This document shows positions 19,639 through 28,701 of a DNA stretch of 64,000 nucleotides, one piece after another (positions within the stretch are counted from its first letter, which is position 1; every line of letters begins with the position of its first letter). Source of the stretch: Tolumonas lignilytica (GTDB taxonomy: Bacteria; Pseudomonadota; Gammaproteobacteria; Enterobacterales; Aeromonadaceae); NCBI RefSeq assembly GCF_000527035.1, contig NZ_AZUK01000001.1, positions 1,708,501 to 1,772,500 on the forward strand, in the 5' to 3' direction. The notes below the pieces were generated by a model. It was not told the DNA's origin. It saw nothing but the letters and a program-made list of their open reading frames with translations, and did no database searches. The position numbers were made by a program, and so were the translations under genes.

Positions 19639-20889
19639 TTACGGCAACAGATGTTCAAATTGCCACTGTGATGCCAGCGGTTCACGCTCGCGCACCAGAT
19701 GTGGCTGCTCACCGTCCACCAGCACTTCGGCAGCGCGGGAACGGGCGTTGTAATTGGAAGACATGGAGAAACCATACGCGCCCGCAGAACGAACTACCAG
19801 ATAATCGCCCGGTGCAATCGCCAGTTCGCGATCTTTACCCAGGAAATCACCGGTTTCACAGACTGGGCCCACCACATCATAACGCTGTGCAGTACGTGGC
19901 AGCGCACGATTGACCGGCACAATGTTCATCCAGGCACTGTAGAGGGACGGACGGATCAGATCGTTCATCGCCGCATCGACAATCGCGAAATGACGATCTT
20001 CCCCGGCTTTCAGGTATTCCACCTTGGTCGCCAGAATACCGGCATTCGCCATGATGGCGCGCCCCGGTTCAAACAACAGCGTCAGATCGCGATTCTGCAA
20101 TTTCTGCTTCAGTGCCGAGGCATATTCGCTCGGGTGCGGCGGGGTTTCGTCATTGTAATTCACACCCAGACCACCACCGACATCCAGATGATGGATTTTG
20201 ATACCAGCAGCCGCCAGTTCGTCGATCAGTGCCAGCAGTTTATCCGCAGCTTCGAGGAACGGTTCGATTTCAGTCAGTTGCGAACCGATATGGCAATCCA
20301 CCCCGCTGATTTGCAGGTTAGGCAGGCTGGCGGCGTATTTATACACCTCCGGCGCACGCTCAATCGGAATACCGAATTTGTTCTGTTTCAGACCAGTCGA
20401 AATATACGGGTGCGTACCCGCATCGATATCCGGGTTAATGCGGATCGAAATGCGCGCCACCTTGCCCATGCTGCCCGCGACCTGATTCAGGCGCTCCAGC
20501 TCCGGCTCTGATTCCACGTTGAAACAGAGAATGTCCTGTTCCAGCGCATAGCGCATTTCGGCTTCGGTTTTACCCACACCCGAGAACACCACTTTCTTCG
20601 CATCACCACCCGCGGCGATCACACGCGCCAGTTCACCACCAGAAACGATGTCAAACCCGGAACCCAGACGCGCCAGCAGATTCAGCACGGCGAGATTGCC
20701 ATTGGCTTTTACCGCGTAACAAATCAGGTGTGGCACGTCACCCGCCGCCGCATCAAATGCTTTCCAATGACGCTCAATGGTGGCACGGGAATAGATATAT
20801 AAAGGGGTGCCGTATTGAGCAACTAACGCGCTGACGGCACATTGTTCGGCCAGCAGCTCGCCATCTTCGCGATAATTAAAAAAATCCAT
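19639..20889 (-). CDS. lysA: Diaminopimelate decarboxylase
   Basis: A 416-residue PLP enzyme making lysine from meso-diaminopimelate. The PLP Lys lies in ICYAVKANGNLAVL. The phosphate-binding GGGLGVNY, HIGSQLTE and the active-site CETGDFLGKD motif are all present. Length is normal. It is 15 bases after lptM and 15 before dapF. No lysine riboswitch was seen, consistent with its position inside an operon. Confidence 0.96.
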   Translation of the reverse strand: MDFFNYREDGELLAEQCAVSALVAQYGTPLYIYSRATIERHWKAFDAAAGDVPHLICYAVKANGNLAVLNLLARLGSGFDIVSGGELARVIAAGGDAKKVVFSGVGKTEAEMRYALEQDILCFNVESEPELERLNQVAGSMGKVARISIRINPDIDAGTHPYISTGLKQNKFGIPIERAPEVYKYAASLPNLQISGVDCHIGSQLTEIEPFLEAADKLLALIDELAAAGIKIHHLDVGGGLGVNYNDETPPHPSEYASALKQKLQNRDLTLLFEPGRAIMANAGILATKVEYLKAGEDRHFAIVDAAMNDLIRPSLYSAWMNIVPVNRALPRTAQRYDVVGPVCETGDFLGKDRELAIAPGDYLVVRSAGAYGFSMSSNYNARSRAAEVLVDGEQPHLVREREPLASQWQFEHLLP

Positions 20890-20904
20890 GGCTCCATCGT
20901 TTCC

Positions 20905-21066
20905 TTATGATTGGGTCTGGTGGTTGTCGGTCTGATTTTGCGGCTGGGCGGTCTGCTGCTTCGCCGGTGGCTGCTGTGGCATATACAACGGCCCTTTCAA
21001 ACCGCAACCACTGAGCAAACCTGCCAGTAACAACACGATACCCACACTGTATGTGCGCATTTTCAT
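20905..21066 (-). CDS. lptM: LPS translocon maturation chaperone LptM (small lipoprotein)
   Basis: A 53-residue lipoprotein read on the minus strand from the ATG at 21064-21066. The lipobox is LLSGC with the mature N-terminus CGLKGPLYMP, the near-invariant YifL/LptM signature; a Gln/Pro-rich tail follows. LptM is known to assist oxidative maturation of the outer-membrane LptD translocon. It lies immediately upstream of lysA, as yifL does near dapF in E. coli. A second Met two codons in could be the start instead. The gene is easily missed because of its size. Confidence 0.9.
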   Translation of the reverse strand: MKMRTYSVGIVLLLAGLLSGCGLKGPLYMPQQPPAKQQTAQPQNQTDNHQTQS

Positions 21067-21140
21067 GATCTTGTACGATTCGGTAATTTAGCCCACTATA
21101 ATCTCACTCATCGCAGTAAATGCAAATAGGACAAGCCGCA

Positions 21141-21455
21141 ATGAAAGACAGTGAATTTCACGCACTGGTGGAAGGACGCTACCAGGTGATCGAACAAGCC
21201 ATAGATAATTGCGATACCGACATTGATTGTGAGCTCAATAGTGGCGTCGTCACGCTCACCTTTGTCAACGGCAGCAAAATCATCATCAACAAGCAAGAAC
21301 CGCTGCATCAGATCTGGGTGGCCACCCGTGAAAACGGCTACCACTTCGACTGGAAAGACGGCCTGTGGATCGACAACCGCGGCGGCCGGGAACTGATGGA
21401 ACTGTTGAGTGATGCCTGCAGCAAACAATCTGGCGAAAGCGTCACGTTACGCTGA
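21141..21455 (+). CDS. cyaY: Frataxin-like iron-sulfur assembly protein
   Basis: A 104-residue bacterial frataxin that modulates IscS-dependent Fe-S cluster assembly. MKDSEFHAL, DIDCELNSGVVTLTF, NGSKIIINKQEPLHQIWVA and YHFDWKDGLWID match the family strongly, and the acidic first helix is present. The frame extends to 21120, but the ATG at 21141 aligns with E. coli CyaY and has AGGAC upstream. It is divergent from lptM and followed by a SelW-like gene 10 bases later. Confidence 0.95.
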   Translation: MKDSEFHALVEGRYQVIEQAIDNCDTDIDCELNSGVVTLTFVNGSKIIINKQEPLHQIWVATRENGYHFDWKDGLWIDNRGGRELMELLSDACSKQSGESVTLR

Positions 21456-21465
21456 GTGAGCTCTC

Positions 21466-21750
21466 ATGGATAAACCGATCGTCGATATTTATTACTGCCG
21501 CCAGTGTAACTGGATGTTGCGTGCCTGTTGGATGGCACAAGAGCTGTTACATACCTTCAGCGAAGAACTGGGTAGTGTCAATTTGCACCCGGATACCGGT
21601 GGCCATTTTGAGATTCTGGTGAATGGTATCACCATCTGGGAACGTAAGGCCGATGGCGGTTTTCCCGATGTGAAGGCGCTGAAACAGCGGGTTCGCGATC
21701 AGATCGCGCCGGAGCGCGACTTAGGCCACGTCGATAAAAAAACAGATTAA
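21466..21750 (+). CDS. SelW/SelT/SelH-family (Rdx) thioredoxin-like protein
   Basis: A 94-residue Rdx-family protein with the redox motif CRQCNW near the N-terminus and a C-terminal IWERKADGGFPDVKALKQRVRD, typical of SelW homologues. Both active-site residues are ordinary Cys codons, so this is not a selenoprotein. The family's physiological role in bacteria is not settled; a thiol redox role is inferred. It starts 10 bases after cyaY and ends at a strong terminator. Confidence 0.88.
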   Translation: MDKPIVDIYYCRQCNWMLRACWMAQELLHTFSEELGSVNLHPDTGGHFEILVNGITIWERKADGGFPDVKALKQRVRDQIAPERDLGHVDKKTD

Positions 21751-21758
21751 CACTAATC

Positions 21759-21785
21759 AAAACGGCTCCGTCAGGGAGCCGTTTT
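21759..21785. terminator. Bidirectional intrinsic terminator
   Basis: AAAACGGCTCC and GGAGCCGTTTT enclose a short loop between the convergent SelW-like gene and cyaA, overlapping the cyaA stop region. Confidence 0.85.
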
Positions 21786-24274
21786 CAGGATGCCTGCTGC
21801 GCTATATCTCGCACAGCCGAACGATATGGCATCACCTGTAAGGTGTCCGCACCAGGCACCAGCTCGTAAAATTGCGGCAGGTTGAAATTGATCACCTGTT
21901 CGGTGAAATCGAAACGCTGGTGGGTCATGGTGTAGTAGCGGTTCACGTTCTGTACCAGATCTTCTTTGCTGCCAGCATATTCGTGATAAATCTCGACTTT
22001 ATTGTTTTCATCCAGAATATAGACGTTAAAACCGTTGTCGTTATCCTCAAAGAAATACTGAATCAACCCTTCACTGGCATAGGCATCCACAATCGGCGGC
22101 ACATGCAGACCGTTATCAGGTTCCGCCGTCTGCCGCTCCAGTTTGTTATCCGAAACCTGCCGGTAGAAATCGATCGCACTGCTGAGCTGACGCACGGAGA
22201 CGCCACGACGTTCGAGGAACAAGGCATAACGCGATTCACCGACAGACAGCAGTTTCACCATGCGCTGTTTATCCAGCGCCAGTCGCAACGAAATACAGGA
22301 ATTAACCAGTTCCGCAAATTGCTGGCGAATTTCATCCCGGCAATATTGGCTGTAACAGAACACATCGATCGCATCCGGTGCGGCCGCATCCTGATGCATC
22401 TTGCCCAATATGGTGCTCAGTGCCTCTACGACGGCATCCAGCCCGTTAAAGTGCAGCGTGCGGACTTCATTCCATGAGTTGCGATACACCAGATCCACCG
22501 TCCCAATCAGGCACTCCTGACGGGAACCAAAGCAGAGCACATCCTCACCCAACTCCAGCACTGGCGGCATCTCTTCCGGCCAGTCAGCGGTCGGATCCCG
22601 CTCCAGATTGAGGAAGATACCGAGATGGCGAATTTCGCACGGACGGCTCAGCGCCAGATTGCTTGCTGGAGGTAATTCCACCGGGAAGGTATTAGCCAGA
22701 TCCTGACAAAATTGATGCAAAAAGGTACGGGTGATATCAGAACCGGCCTGACGAATATCGACCTGTGTATCAGACACCATCAGGCCATTGAAATAGGCCC
22801 AGGCCACCAGTTTGGAGAGATACCCGTTATATTCCAGTGGCGCACGACCAATAATATCGAGCGGCCTCAGCGAGTATTTATACAGATACCAGCCCTGACG
22901 GTTCAGATGACCTGGCGGCACCTGGATCAGGCTCAGATGCGATTCCCGGAGATCCGGTGCAATTTTCAGGTTAATACGTTGCACCTTACCCGGCAGCGCT
23001 TCAAATGCGGTATAGAGTTTCCGCGACAGGATCCCGATATCTTCTGGGTTGATGGATTCACTGATGTTGTTACGACGTGCAAACTGAATGAGTTTGCTGT
23101 AACTCTGCATCAATGAGCTCAATAGCTCTTCATAAGCTATCTTGACCTGTTCGACTTTCCACTGGTCGTGATTGTCGAGATGGCGCAGAGTGTCATGACT
23201 CCAGCCCCATTCGCGCACCAGTTTAACCAGCAAATCACGCCGCCACTGGCCATGTTGTGCCGGCTGGTTACGACTTAAGGGATCGCAAATTTTCAGATAG
23301 AAACAGCGCCGTGCCAAATCCAGCCGTTTCGTGTCGCCCAGACTGGTAAGGTAGCGAGTCACCTTGTCCAGCATCAGATAATAGGCATCCAGCGACAAGC
23401 CAAAATCATCATGTTGCTGGAACCAGCGCTTCGCCTGCACCGCCAGCAATTCCGTATCAGGGAATTCGGCAGAATAGGCTTCCATGACCAGAATCTTTAA
23501 AACCGCCTTGTAGGGCGAATCCAGCCCCTTGTAAAGCAACCACAGCGCGGAGCCGAAATACTCTTCCGCCGGTATGTGACAAACCCCACCCAAATCCAGC
23601 CAGTCATTTTCAGAAATCATACCGGTGCTGAACAAGGCGGCAGCTAACGCGTCATATTCATCTTCACGATCTACCGGAATTAATCGCCATAACAGTCGTT
23701 TACCCGCCACCCGCATGGCACTGCGATAAAACTCTTCCAGTAACAACAAATGCTGGGCACTGCCGCAGTTGTCCAACCCCACCTGAGCACGATTACCGAC
23801 CCGGAATTTATTTTCCGGGATCAGGAAAAAATTCATTTCGATGCCGTGCTGTTCTGCCAATCGAGAAATGAGCTGACATTTCTGCTCAAGCAAAACCAGA
23901 CGTTCAAAGGATAAGGCGGGATCGTGGCAGACCCAAATATCGAGGTCGGAAGTTGCACTTTGACCAATCGATGAGGTACTGCCCATCGTATATACCGCCG
24001 ATATGCAGCACTCTTTGACCTCAGGCTCAGCGGTGTGACCACATTGCGTCACCAGAAACTTGCGCTGTGCCACATCCGGCTGAAAATTGGCAATACCACA
24101 GGGCACCTCACCAGATGTATAGCCTGGAAGGAGTGGGTGATGGTAATGCAACAGAACCGGCAGAATGGAGAGCATTCTCCGTCCTGCTTCGTTCATTGCC
24201 TCTAGTGCCCGGTCCATCTTGATCTGATTGATGGCATCGAAACGGGCAACCAGCAACTCAAACTGTTTAAACAA
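21785..24274 (-). CDS. cyaA: Class I adenylate cyclase
   Basis: An 829-residue class I adenylate cyclase producing cAMP for CRP. The catalytic nucleotidyltransferase-type site is in [24 protein letters not shown] (residues about 95-118). The C-terminal regulatory half, with [24 protein letters not shown] and FNIYILDENN-like stretches, is complete. The start is a TTG at 24274 with AAGG nine bases upstream; E. coli cyaA also uses TTG, which limits its translation. It is divergent from hemC, the usual arrangement. Confidence 0.96.
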   Translation of the reverse strand: MFKQFELLVARFDAINQIKMDRALEAMNEAGRRMLSILPVLLHYHHPLLPGYTSGEVPCGIANFQPDVAQRKFLVTQCGHTAEPEVKECCISAVYTMGSTSSIGQSATSDLDIWVCHDPALSFERLVLLEQKCQLISRLAEQHGIEMNFFLIPENKFRVGNRAQVGLDNCGSAQHLLLLEEFYRSAMRVAGKRLLWRLIPVDREDEYDALAAALFSTGMISENDWLDLGGVCHIPAEEYFGSALWLLYKGLDSPYKAVLKILVMEAYSAEFPDTELLAVQAKRWFQQHDDFGLSLDAYYLMLDKVTRYLTSLGDTKRLDLARRCFYLKICDPLSRNQPAQHGQWRRDLLVKLVREWGWSHDTLRHLDNHDQWKVEQVKIAYEELLSSLMQSYSKLIQFARRNNISESINPEDIGILSRKLYTAFEALPGKVQRINLKIAPDLRESHLSLIQVPPGHLNRQGWYLYKYSLRPLDIIGRAPLEYNGYLSKLVAWAYFNGLMVSDTQVDIRQAGSDITRTFLHQFCQDLANTFPVELPPASNLALSRPCEIRHLGIFLNLERDPTADWPEEMPPVLELGEDVLCFGSRQECLIGTVDLVYRNSWNEVRTLHFNGLDAVVEALSTILGKMHQDAAAPDAIDVFCYSQYCRDEIRQQFAELVNSCISLRLALDKQRMVKLLSVGESRYALFLERRGVSVRQLSSAIDFYRQVSDNKLERQTAEPDNGLHVPPIVDAYASEGLIQYFFEDNDNGFNVYILDENNKVEIYHEYAGSKEDLVQNVNRYYTMTHQRFDFTEQVINFNLPQFYELVPGADTLQVMPYRSAVRDIAQQAS

Positions 24275-24455
24275 CCGTTTGGCCTTAGTTGATCAAAGCT
24301 GAATACTTTACCAGCTAATGCTGGTGTGATTTCTTCATGTTAGCACAGCTAAGCGCGCGGTAAACCTCCCCGCAATGGTGCGATGTCATGCTCAAGGTTC
24401 AACCTGCGTCTGCTACCATGTTACTATCTGTTTAAAACCACGGATACAGACACTT

Positions 24456-25382
24456 ATGACCGAATTGCGCATCGCCACCCGAAAAAGTCCACTGGCCCTC
24501 TGGCAGGCCAACTTTGTCAAACAGCAACTGGAACAGCACCACCCAGATTTAACCGTGACACTGGTACCTATGAGCACGCAGGGCGACAAAATCCTGGATA
24601 CTCCGCTGGCAAAAATCGGCGGTAAGGGTCTGTTTGTCAAAGAATTGGAACAGGCAATGCTGGAAAACCGTGCTGATATCGCCGTCCATTCGATGAAAGA
24701 CGTTCCGGTGGAATTTCCTGATGGCCTTGGTCTGGCCGTGATCTGTGAGCGGGATGATCCACACGATGCCTTTGTCAGTACACACTTTGCCAATTTGTAC
24801 GAGTTGCCCCAAGGGGCTTGTGTCGGGACGTCCAGCCTGCGTCGGCAGTGTCAATTACGGGCCTTACGCCCAGATCTGGTGCTCCACGACCTGCGCGGTA
24901 ACGTGAATACCCGGCTGGCTAAACTGGATGCCGGCGAATATGACGCCATCATTCTGGCAGCCGCCGGTTTACGCCGTCTGGAAAAAGCCGATCGCATTCG
25001 TTCATTACTGCCACCAGAACTCAGTCTGCCGGCCAACGGACAAGGGGCGGTCGGGATCGAATGTCGTCTGGATGATGAAAAAACCCGGGCATTGCTGGCA
25101 CCGTTGGAACATAGCCAGACACGCTATTGTGTGCTTGCCGAACGCGCCATGAATCGGGCGCTGCAAGGCGGATGTCAGGTTCCTATAGGTTCCTTTGCGG
25201 TCATGACTGATAACGCGCATATCTGGTTGCGCGGCTTAGTAGGAGCCATTGACGGCAGTCGCATCATCCGGGGGGATATTTCCGGTCCGAGAGAACAGGC
25301 AGAGCAACTCGGACAGCTCTTGGCTGAACAATTGCTGGCGCAAGGGGCCGATGAAATCCTGCGTATGGTTTATGGCGCATGA
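24456..25382 (+). CDS. hemC: Porphobilinogen deaminase (hydroxymethylbilane synthase)
   Basis: A 308-residue enzyme joining four porphobilinogens into hydroxymethylbilane. [18 protein letters not shown] is the classical N-terminus, and the dipyrromethane cofactor Cys is in [11 protein letters not shown]. The frame is open from 24375, but the ATG at 24456 matches the family start. It is the first gene of hemCDXY and overlaps hemD by 4 bases (ATGA). Confidence 0.96.
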   Translation: MTELRIATRKSPLALWQANFVKQQLEQHHPDLTVTLVPMSTQGDKILDTPLAKIGGKGLFVKELEQAMLENRADIAVHSMKDVPVEFPDGLGLAVICERDDPHDAFVSTHFANLYELPQGACVGTSSLRRQCQLRALRPDLVLHDLRGNVNTRLAKLDAGEYDAIILAAAGLRRLEKADRIRSLLPPELSLPANGQGAVGIECRLDDEKTRALLAPLEHSQTRYCVLAERAMNRALQGGCQVPIGSFAVMTDNAHIWLRGLVGAIDGSRIIRGDISGPREQAEQLGQLLAEQLLAQGADEILRMVYGA

Positions 25383-26107
25383 GACCGTTGATCCTGCGCC
25401 CGCAACCAGCCGCGAATGAATTGGCGGCGCGTTTGCGCCAGGATGGTCATGCGCCTTGGGTTTGTCCCCTCTTCCACTATCAGCCGGGCTGCGAATTATC
25501 ACAATTGCCCGCCTTGTTGGCCGATGCAGAGGTGATCATCGCCGTCAGTGCCGCCGCCGTACAATTTGCCCAGCAGCAACTCCAGGCACAACAGTTGTCA
25601 TGGCCACGCCACCCAGCCTATCTGGCAGTCGGCACCACCACCGCCCGTGAATGGCAAAAAAACCTGCCGGTCACGGTAGTCACGCCGGATGATGCCCGCA
25701 GTGAAGGATTATTAACCTTACCCGCACTCGTTTCCGTTCAGGGGAAAAAGATTGTGATCCTGCGCGGTAATGCTGGCCGGGAGCTGCTGACCGACACGCT
25801 CCGGCAACGCGGAGCTGACGTCACCTGCGTTGAATGTTACCGTCGTCACTATCTGCAAACAGACGGCACCCGTTTATTGCAGGAATGGCAGGCAGCCGCG
25901 GTGGACAGTGTTATCATCACCAGCAGCGAATTATTTCAGCAATTACTCAACCTGTTGCCCGATAACGCCGACCATTGGTTAGCGACCTTACATTGGTTTG
26001 CTGCCAGCGAACGCATCGCGGCAGAAATCCGGCATTCAGGTTTTGCACGAATCACCATTATGTCAGGTGCCCAGCACTCCGCTGTGGCGGCTGCATTATT
26101 AGAATAA
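25379..26107 (+). CDS. hemD: Uroporphyrinogen-III synthase
   Basis: A 242-residue HemD protein, which cyclises and inverts ring D of hydroxymethylbilane. The sequence is poorly conserved in this family. [18 protein letters not shown] at the start, [23 protein letters not shown] in the middle and [13 protein letters not shown] fit. The start overlaps the hemC stop and hemX follows after 17 bases, so coupling supports the call. Confidence 0.93.
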   Translation: MRPLILRPQPAANELAARLRQDGHAPWVCPLFHYQPGCELSQLPALLADAEVIIAVSAAAVQFAQQQLQAQQLSWPRHPAYLAVGTTTAREWQKNLPVTVVTPDDARSEGLLTLPALVSVQGKKIVILRGNAGRELLTDTLRQRGADVTCVECYRRHYLQTDGTRLLQEWQAAAVDSVIITSSELFQQLLNLLPDNADHWLATLHWFAASERIAAEIRHSGFARITIMSGAQHSAVAAALLE

Positions 26108-26124
26108 TTCAGAGGATGAAATCA

Positions 26125-27189
26125 ATGAGTGAAGCTCAGGAATCCGCACTGCCTCCTGCTAGTCAGGAACCCAAACCACACAGTGTTAAACACCGCACCT
26201 CCTCTTCCAAAACAGCTATGGGGCTTTTATTGATCCTGCTGGCAGGTGTTGCTGGTTTCAGTGTTTATGTCTATCAGCAACAGCAACAAGACACTCAGGC
26301 ACTGAATACCCTGCGCTCCGAGCTTGAACAGCTTCGCAATGAGCAATCGCCAACACAAAAAGAACAGGCTGCCGTCAAGGAATCACTGGCCAGTCTGGGC
26401 GAACAACAACTGAAACTGGATGGCCGCCAGCGAGAGCTGGAGCAGAAATGGCTGGAACAACAACATCAGCGTCCTAACGACTGGATGCTGGGTGAGGCTG
26501 CTTATCTGGTTCGTATGGCCGGGCGGAAACTGTGGCTGGAACAGGATTTAACAACAGCCGGCATCCTGCTGACCGATGCCGACAGTCGCATCCAGGCGAT
26601 GGCCGATCCCTCGCTGATCCCGTTACGGAAAGCCCTGGCCGCCGATATTGCGGCGGTAAAATCGGCACCGGATGTTGACCGGGAAGGGTTATCTCTGCGC
26701 GTTGGTACCCTGCTGGATAACATCGATCAGTTAAAAATCAAAGGGCTGGAACCTAAACTGGAAGAAGACCCTACCAGTGATGAAGTCAGCGATCAGGTCA
26801 GCGACTGGAAAGCCAATCTGGAAAAGAGTGCCAAACATTTTGCTGAACATTTCATTACCATTCATCGTCAGAATGGCGAGGTAGAAGCCTTATTAACGCC
26901 TGATCAAACCACCTATTTGCAGGAAAATCTCCGGCTGCAATTACAGTTAGCCCAGCTTTGCCTATTACGTCAGGAACAAGCCAATTTCCGCGACCACCTG
27001 CAAAAAGCACAAGCATGGCTCGGCGATTATTATGAAGCCGATGACAGTGCGACCGTATTCATGCAAAAAGAGCTGACCGCCATGCAGGAAGTGGATATTA
27101 CGCCACATTATCCCAAGACATTCGCGGTGCAGCCATTGCTGGAAAAAACGCTCGCTGAGCGCTGGCAAGCCACCCCGGCCGCCCGCTAA
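26125..27189 (+). CDS. hemX: HemX-like membrane protein of the hem operon
   Basis: A 354-residue protein with a short cytoplasmic N-terminus, one transmembrane helix (AMGLLLILLAGVAGFSVYVY) and a long Gln-rich coiled coil, then a helical periplasmic domain. In enterobacteria this open frame was once called uroporphyrinogen methyltransferase, but no methyltransferase motif is present; the role is unknown. I chose the ATG at 26125, with AGAGG nine bases before it; an in-frame ATG three codons upstream is possible. Confidence 0.9.
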   Translation: MSEAQESALPPASQEPKPHSVKHRTSSSKTAMGLLLILLAGVAGFSVYVYQQQQQDTQALNTLRSELEQLRNEQSPTQKEQAAVKESLASLGEQQLKLDGRQRELEQKWLEQQHQRPNDWMLGEAAYLVRMAGRKLWLEQDLTTAGILLTDADSRIQAMADPSLIPLRKALAADIAAVKSAPDVDREGLSLRVGTLLDNIDQLKIKGLEPKLEEDPTSDEVSDQVSDWKANLEKSAKHFAEHFITIHRQNGEVEALLTPDQTTYLQENLRLQLQLAQLCLLRQEQANFRDHLQKAQAWLGDYYEADDSATVFMQKELTAMQEVDITPHYPKTFAVQPLLEKTLAERWQATPAAR

Positions 27190-27201
27190 GGAGAAAGAAG
27201 C

Positions 27202-28371
27202 ATGATCCGTCTGATACTGTTACTGGTCATTCTGGCTGCCGCGCTGTTACTGGGCCCGCAACTGGCCGATCATCAGGGCTATGTCATGATCGCCATCGCG
27301 GGTTACACCATTGAAATGAGTGTTGTGACCGCCACCCTTCTTGCCTTTGTCTTTTATCTGGTGCTGCTACTGACTGAAAATGTGCTGACCCGCTTATTCA
27401 GCGTACGGCGAGGTCTCCGCGGCTGGTGGCAAAACCGCCGTTATCTGAAAGCACAGCGTCAGACCCAGAAAGGGATGACCGCGCTGGCTGAAGGGGAATA
27501 TCAGCGCGCAGAACACCTGATGCTGCGCAGTGCTGAGAAAAGCGATCTCCCTTTGCTCAACTACCTGTCGGCCGCTGAAGCCGCGCACGCCCAAAGCGAA
27601 TATCAGAAACGCGACGACTATCTGCAGAAAGCCGCAGAACTCGACCCGCAGGCCCAGCTGGCGATTCAGTTAACTCAGGTGCGTCTGTTGCAGGATCAGG
27701 GGGAATGGCAACGCAGCCGGGAATTGCTGGAACAATTGCGGTTACGCTGGCCACACCATCCGCAAATTCTGCAGCGTCTGTACCGAATCTATCAGTCACA
27801 ACAGGCCTGGCAGGAAGAATTGGAACTACTGCCGCTGTTACGCAAGCAGCAACTGTTGACGGAAGAAGAATTCATCGCCGCGCAGGAAAAGAACTTCCGC
27901 GCACAGTTCGATAAAATATTAGAGGAGCAAACTGCGGATGCATTGCTCGCCTTCTGGCAGCATCAGTCACGACTCATCCGTCATACCCCACAACTGCAGT
28001 TGGCGCTGATAGATAGTCTGATCCAGCATCATCAAGATCAGACTGCCGCCGAACAACTGCTGCCACGGTTGCGCAAGCAGGCCAATGAAGCGCTCTGGCA
28101 ACGTTGTGCCAATTTGAAACTGGAGGATGCCTCAGCGCTACTGCAGCTGTTGTTACGCCAGCTGAAACAACATCCGCAATCTGCCGTCTTGTTGTCGGCC
28201 TTGGGCCATCTTTATTATCATCAGGAGCAATATGTGCTGGCACAAGGCTATCTGGAGCGCAGCATCGCCCTGCAGCCTTCGGCAAAAGATCAACGCACAC
28301 TGGCTGCTATTTTGGAACAACTGCGGTTGTTTGAAAAAGCGGCTGAATACTATCGTTTAAGCTTGAGTTAA
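27202..28371 (+). CDS. hemY: HemY-like tetratricopeptide membrane protein
   Basis: A 389-residue inner-membrane protein with two N-terminal transmembrane helices and then a chain of TPR-like helical repeats (for example LLSALGHLYYHQEQYVLAQGYLERSIALQP). It is the gammaproteobacterial HemY, not the protoporphyrinogen oxidase of the same name in Gram-positives; an assembly or scaffold role in haem synthesis is proposed for the family. It is the last gene of the hem operon, with AAGGAG upstream and a terminator after. Confidence 0.92.
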   Translation: MIRLILLLVILAAALLLGPQLADHQGYVMIAIAGYTIEMSVVTATLLAFVFYLVLLLTENVLTRLFSVRRGLRGWWQNRRYLKAQRQTQKGMTALAEGEYQRAEHLMLRSAEKSDLPLLNYLSAAEAAHAQSEYQKRDDYLQKAAELDPQAQLAIQLTQVRLLQDQGEWQRSRELLEQLRLRWPHHPQILQRLYRIYQSQQAWQEELELLPLLRKQQLLTEEEFIAAQEKNFRAQFDKILEEQTADALLAFWQHQSRLIRHTPQLQLALIDSLIQHHQDQTAAEQLLPRLRKQANEALWQRCANLKLEDASALLQLLLRQLKQHPQSAVLLSALGHLYYHQEQYVLAQGYLERSIALQPSAKDQRTLAAILEQLRLFEKAAEYYRLSLS

Positions 28372-28381
28372 CTCTCTTTCC

Positions 28382-28412
28382 TCCCCTGTTGGCAATCAAC
28401 AGGGGACTTTCT
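28382..28412 (+). terminator. Terminator of the hem operon
   Basis: TCCCCTGTTG and CAACAGGGGA form a ten-base perfect stem with a five-base loop, followed by a short T-rich tract. Confidence 0.75.
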
Positions 28413-28463
28413 GATACGCTTATGCTCTGCTTTATTACATCCGCATTGTTTTTGTGCACAACA

Positions 28464-28580
28464 GCACCAAAATGGTTAGCAAATTCAAATCACATCAATG
28501 TTCTGACAAAATAACCACGAAGAAGTTATTGTTTTATAAGCCTTATTCTTCCCGTGAATCAATTTGGCACATTTTGTGTA
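28464..28580 (+). promoter_or_regulatory. NtrC site and sigma-54-like promoter for the ammonium channel gene
   Basis: GCACCAAAATGGT at 28464-28476 is the core of an NtrC box of the glnA type. About 90 bases downstream, TGGCACATTTTGTGTA at 28565-28580 has the -24 element of a sigma-54 promoter. The -12 element is imperfect (GT where GC is expected after the ten-base gap). The pair and its spacing fit nitrogen-starvation control. The predicted transcript would begin near 28590. Confidence 0.5.
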
Positions 28581-28588
28581 TCTTATTA

Positions 28589-28675
28589 GCGCCCCAATAT
28601 AGGGAATAGCACAAATTTGAGTCACAAAATGACTCAAAAAATAGGATGTTGCCACAAAGCACAAATTTGGGGCGC
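28589..28675 (+). promoter_or_regulatory. Structured leader of the ammonium channel gene
   Basis: GCGCCCCAA at 28589-28597 is perfectly complementary to TTGGGGCGC at 28667-28675. Between them a nine-base-pair hairpin forms from TTTGAGTCA (28616-28624) and TGACTCAAA (28630-28638). GCACAAATTTG occurs twice (28609-28619 and 28659-28669), so alternative pairings are possible. The 3' arm of the outer stem ends 13 bases before the GGAGGAG ribosome site. I do not recognise a known riboswitch class. Confidence 0.5.
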
Positions 28676-28701
28676 GTTATAAATTGATGGAGGAGATGTT
28701 G

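Noticed and set aside
21466-21750. Selenoprotein call for the SelW-like gene
   Set aside because: Both redox residues are Cys codons and there is no in-frame TGA.
24325-24340. Possible CRP site upstream of cyaA (TGTGA followed by six bases)
   Set aside because: Only the left half matches; the right half (CATGT) has no agreement with TCACA.
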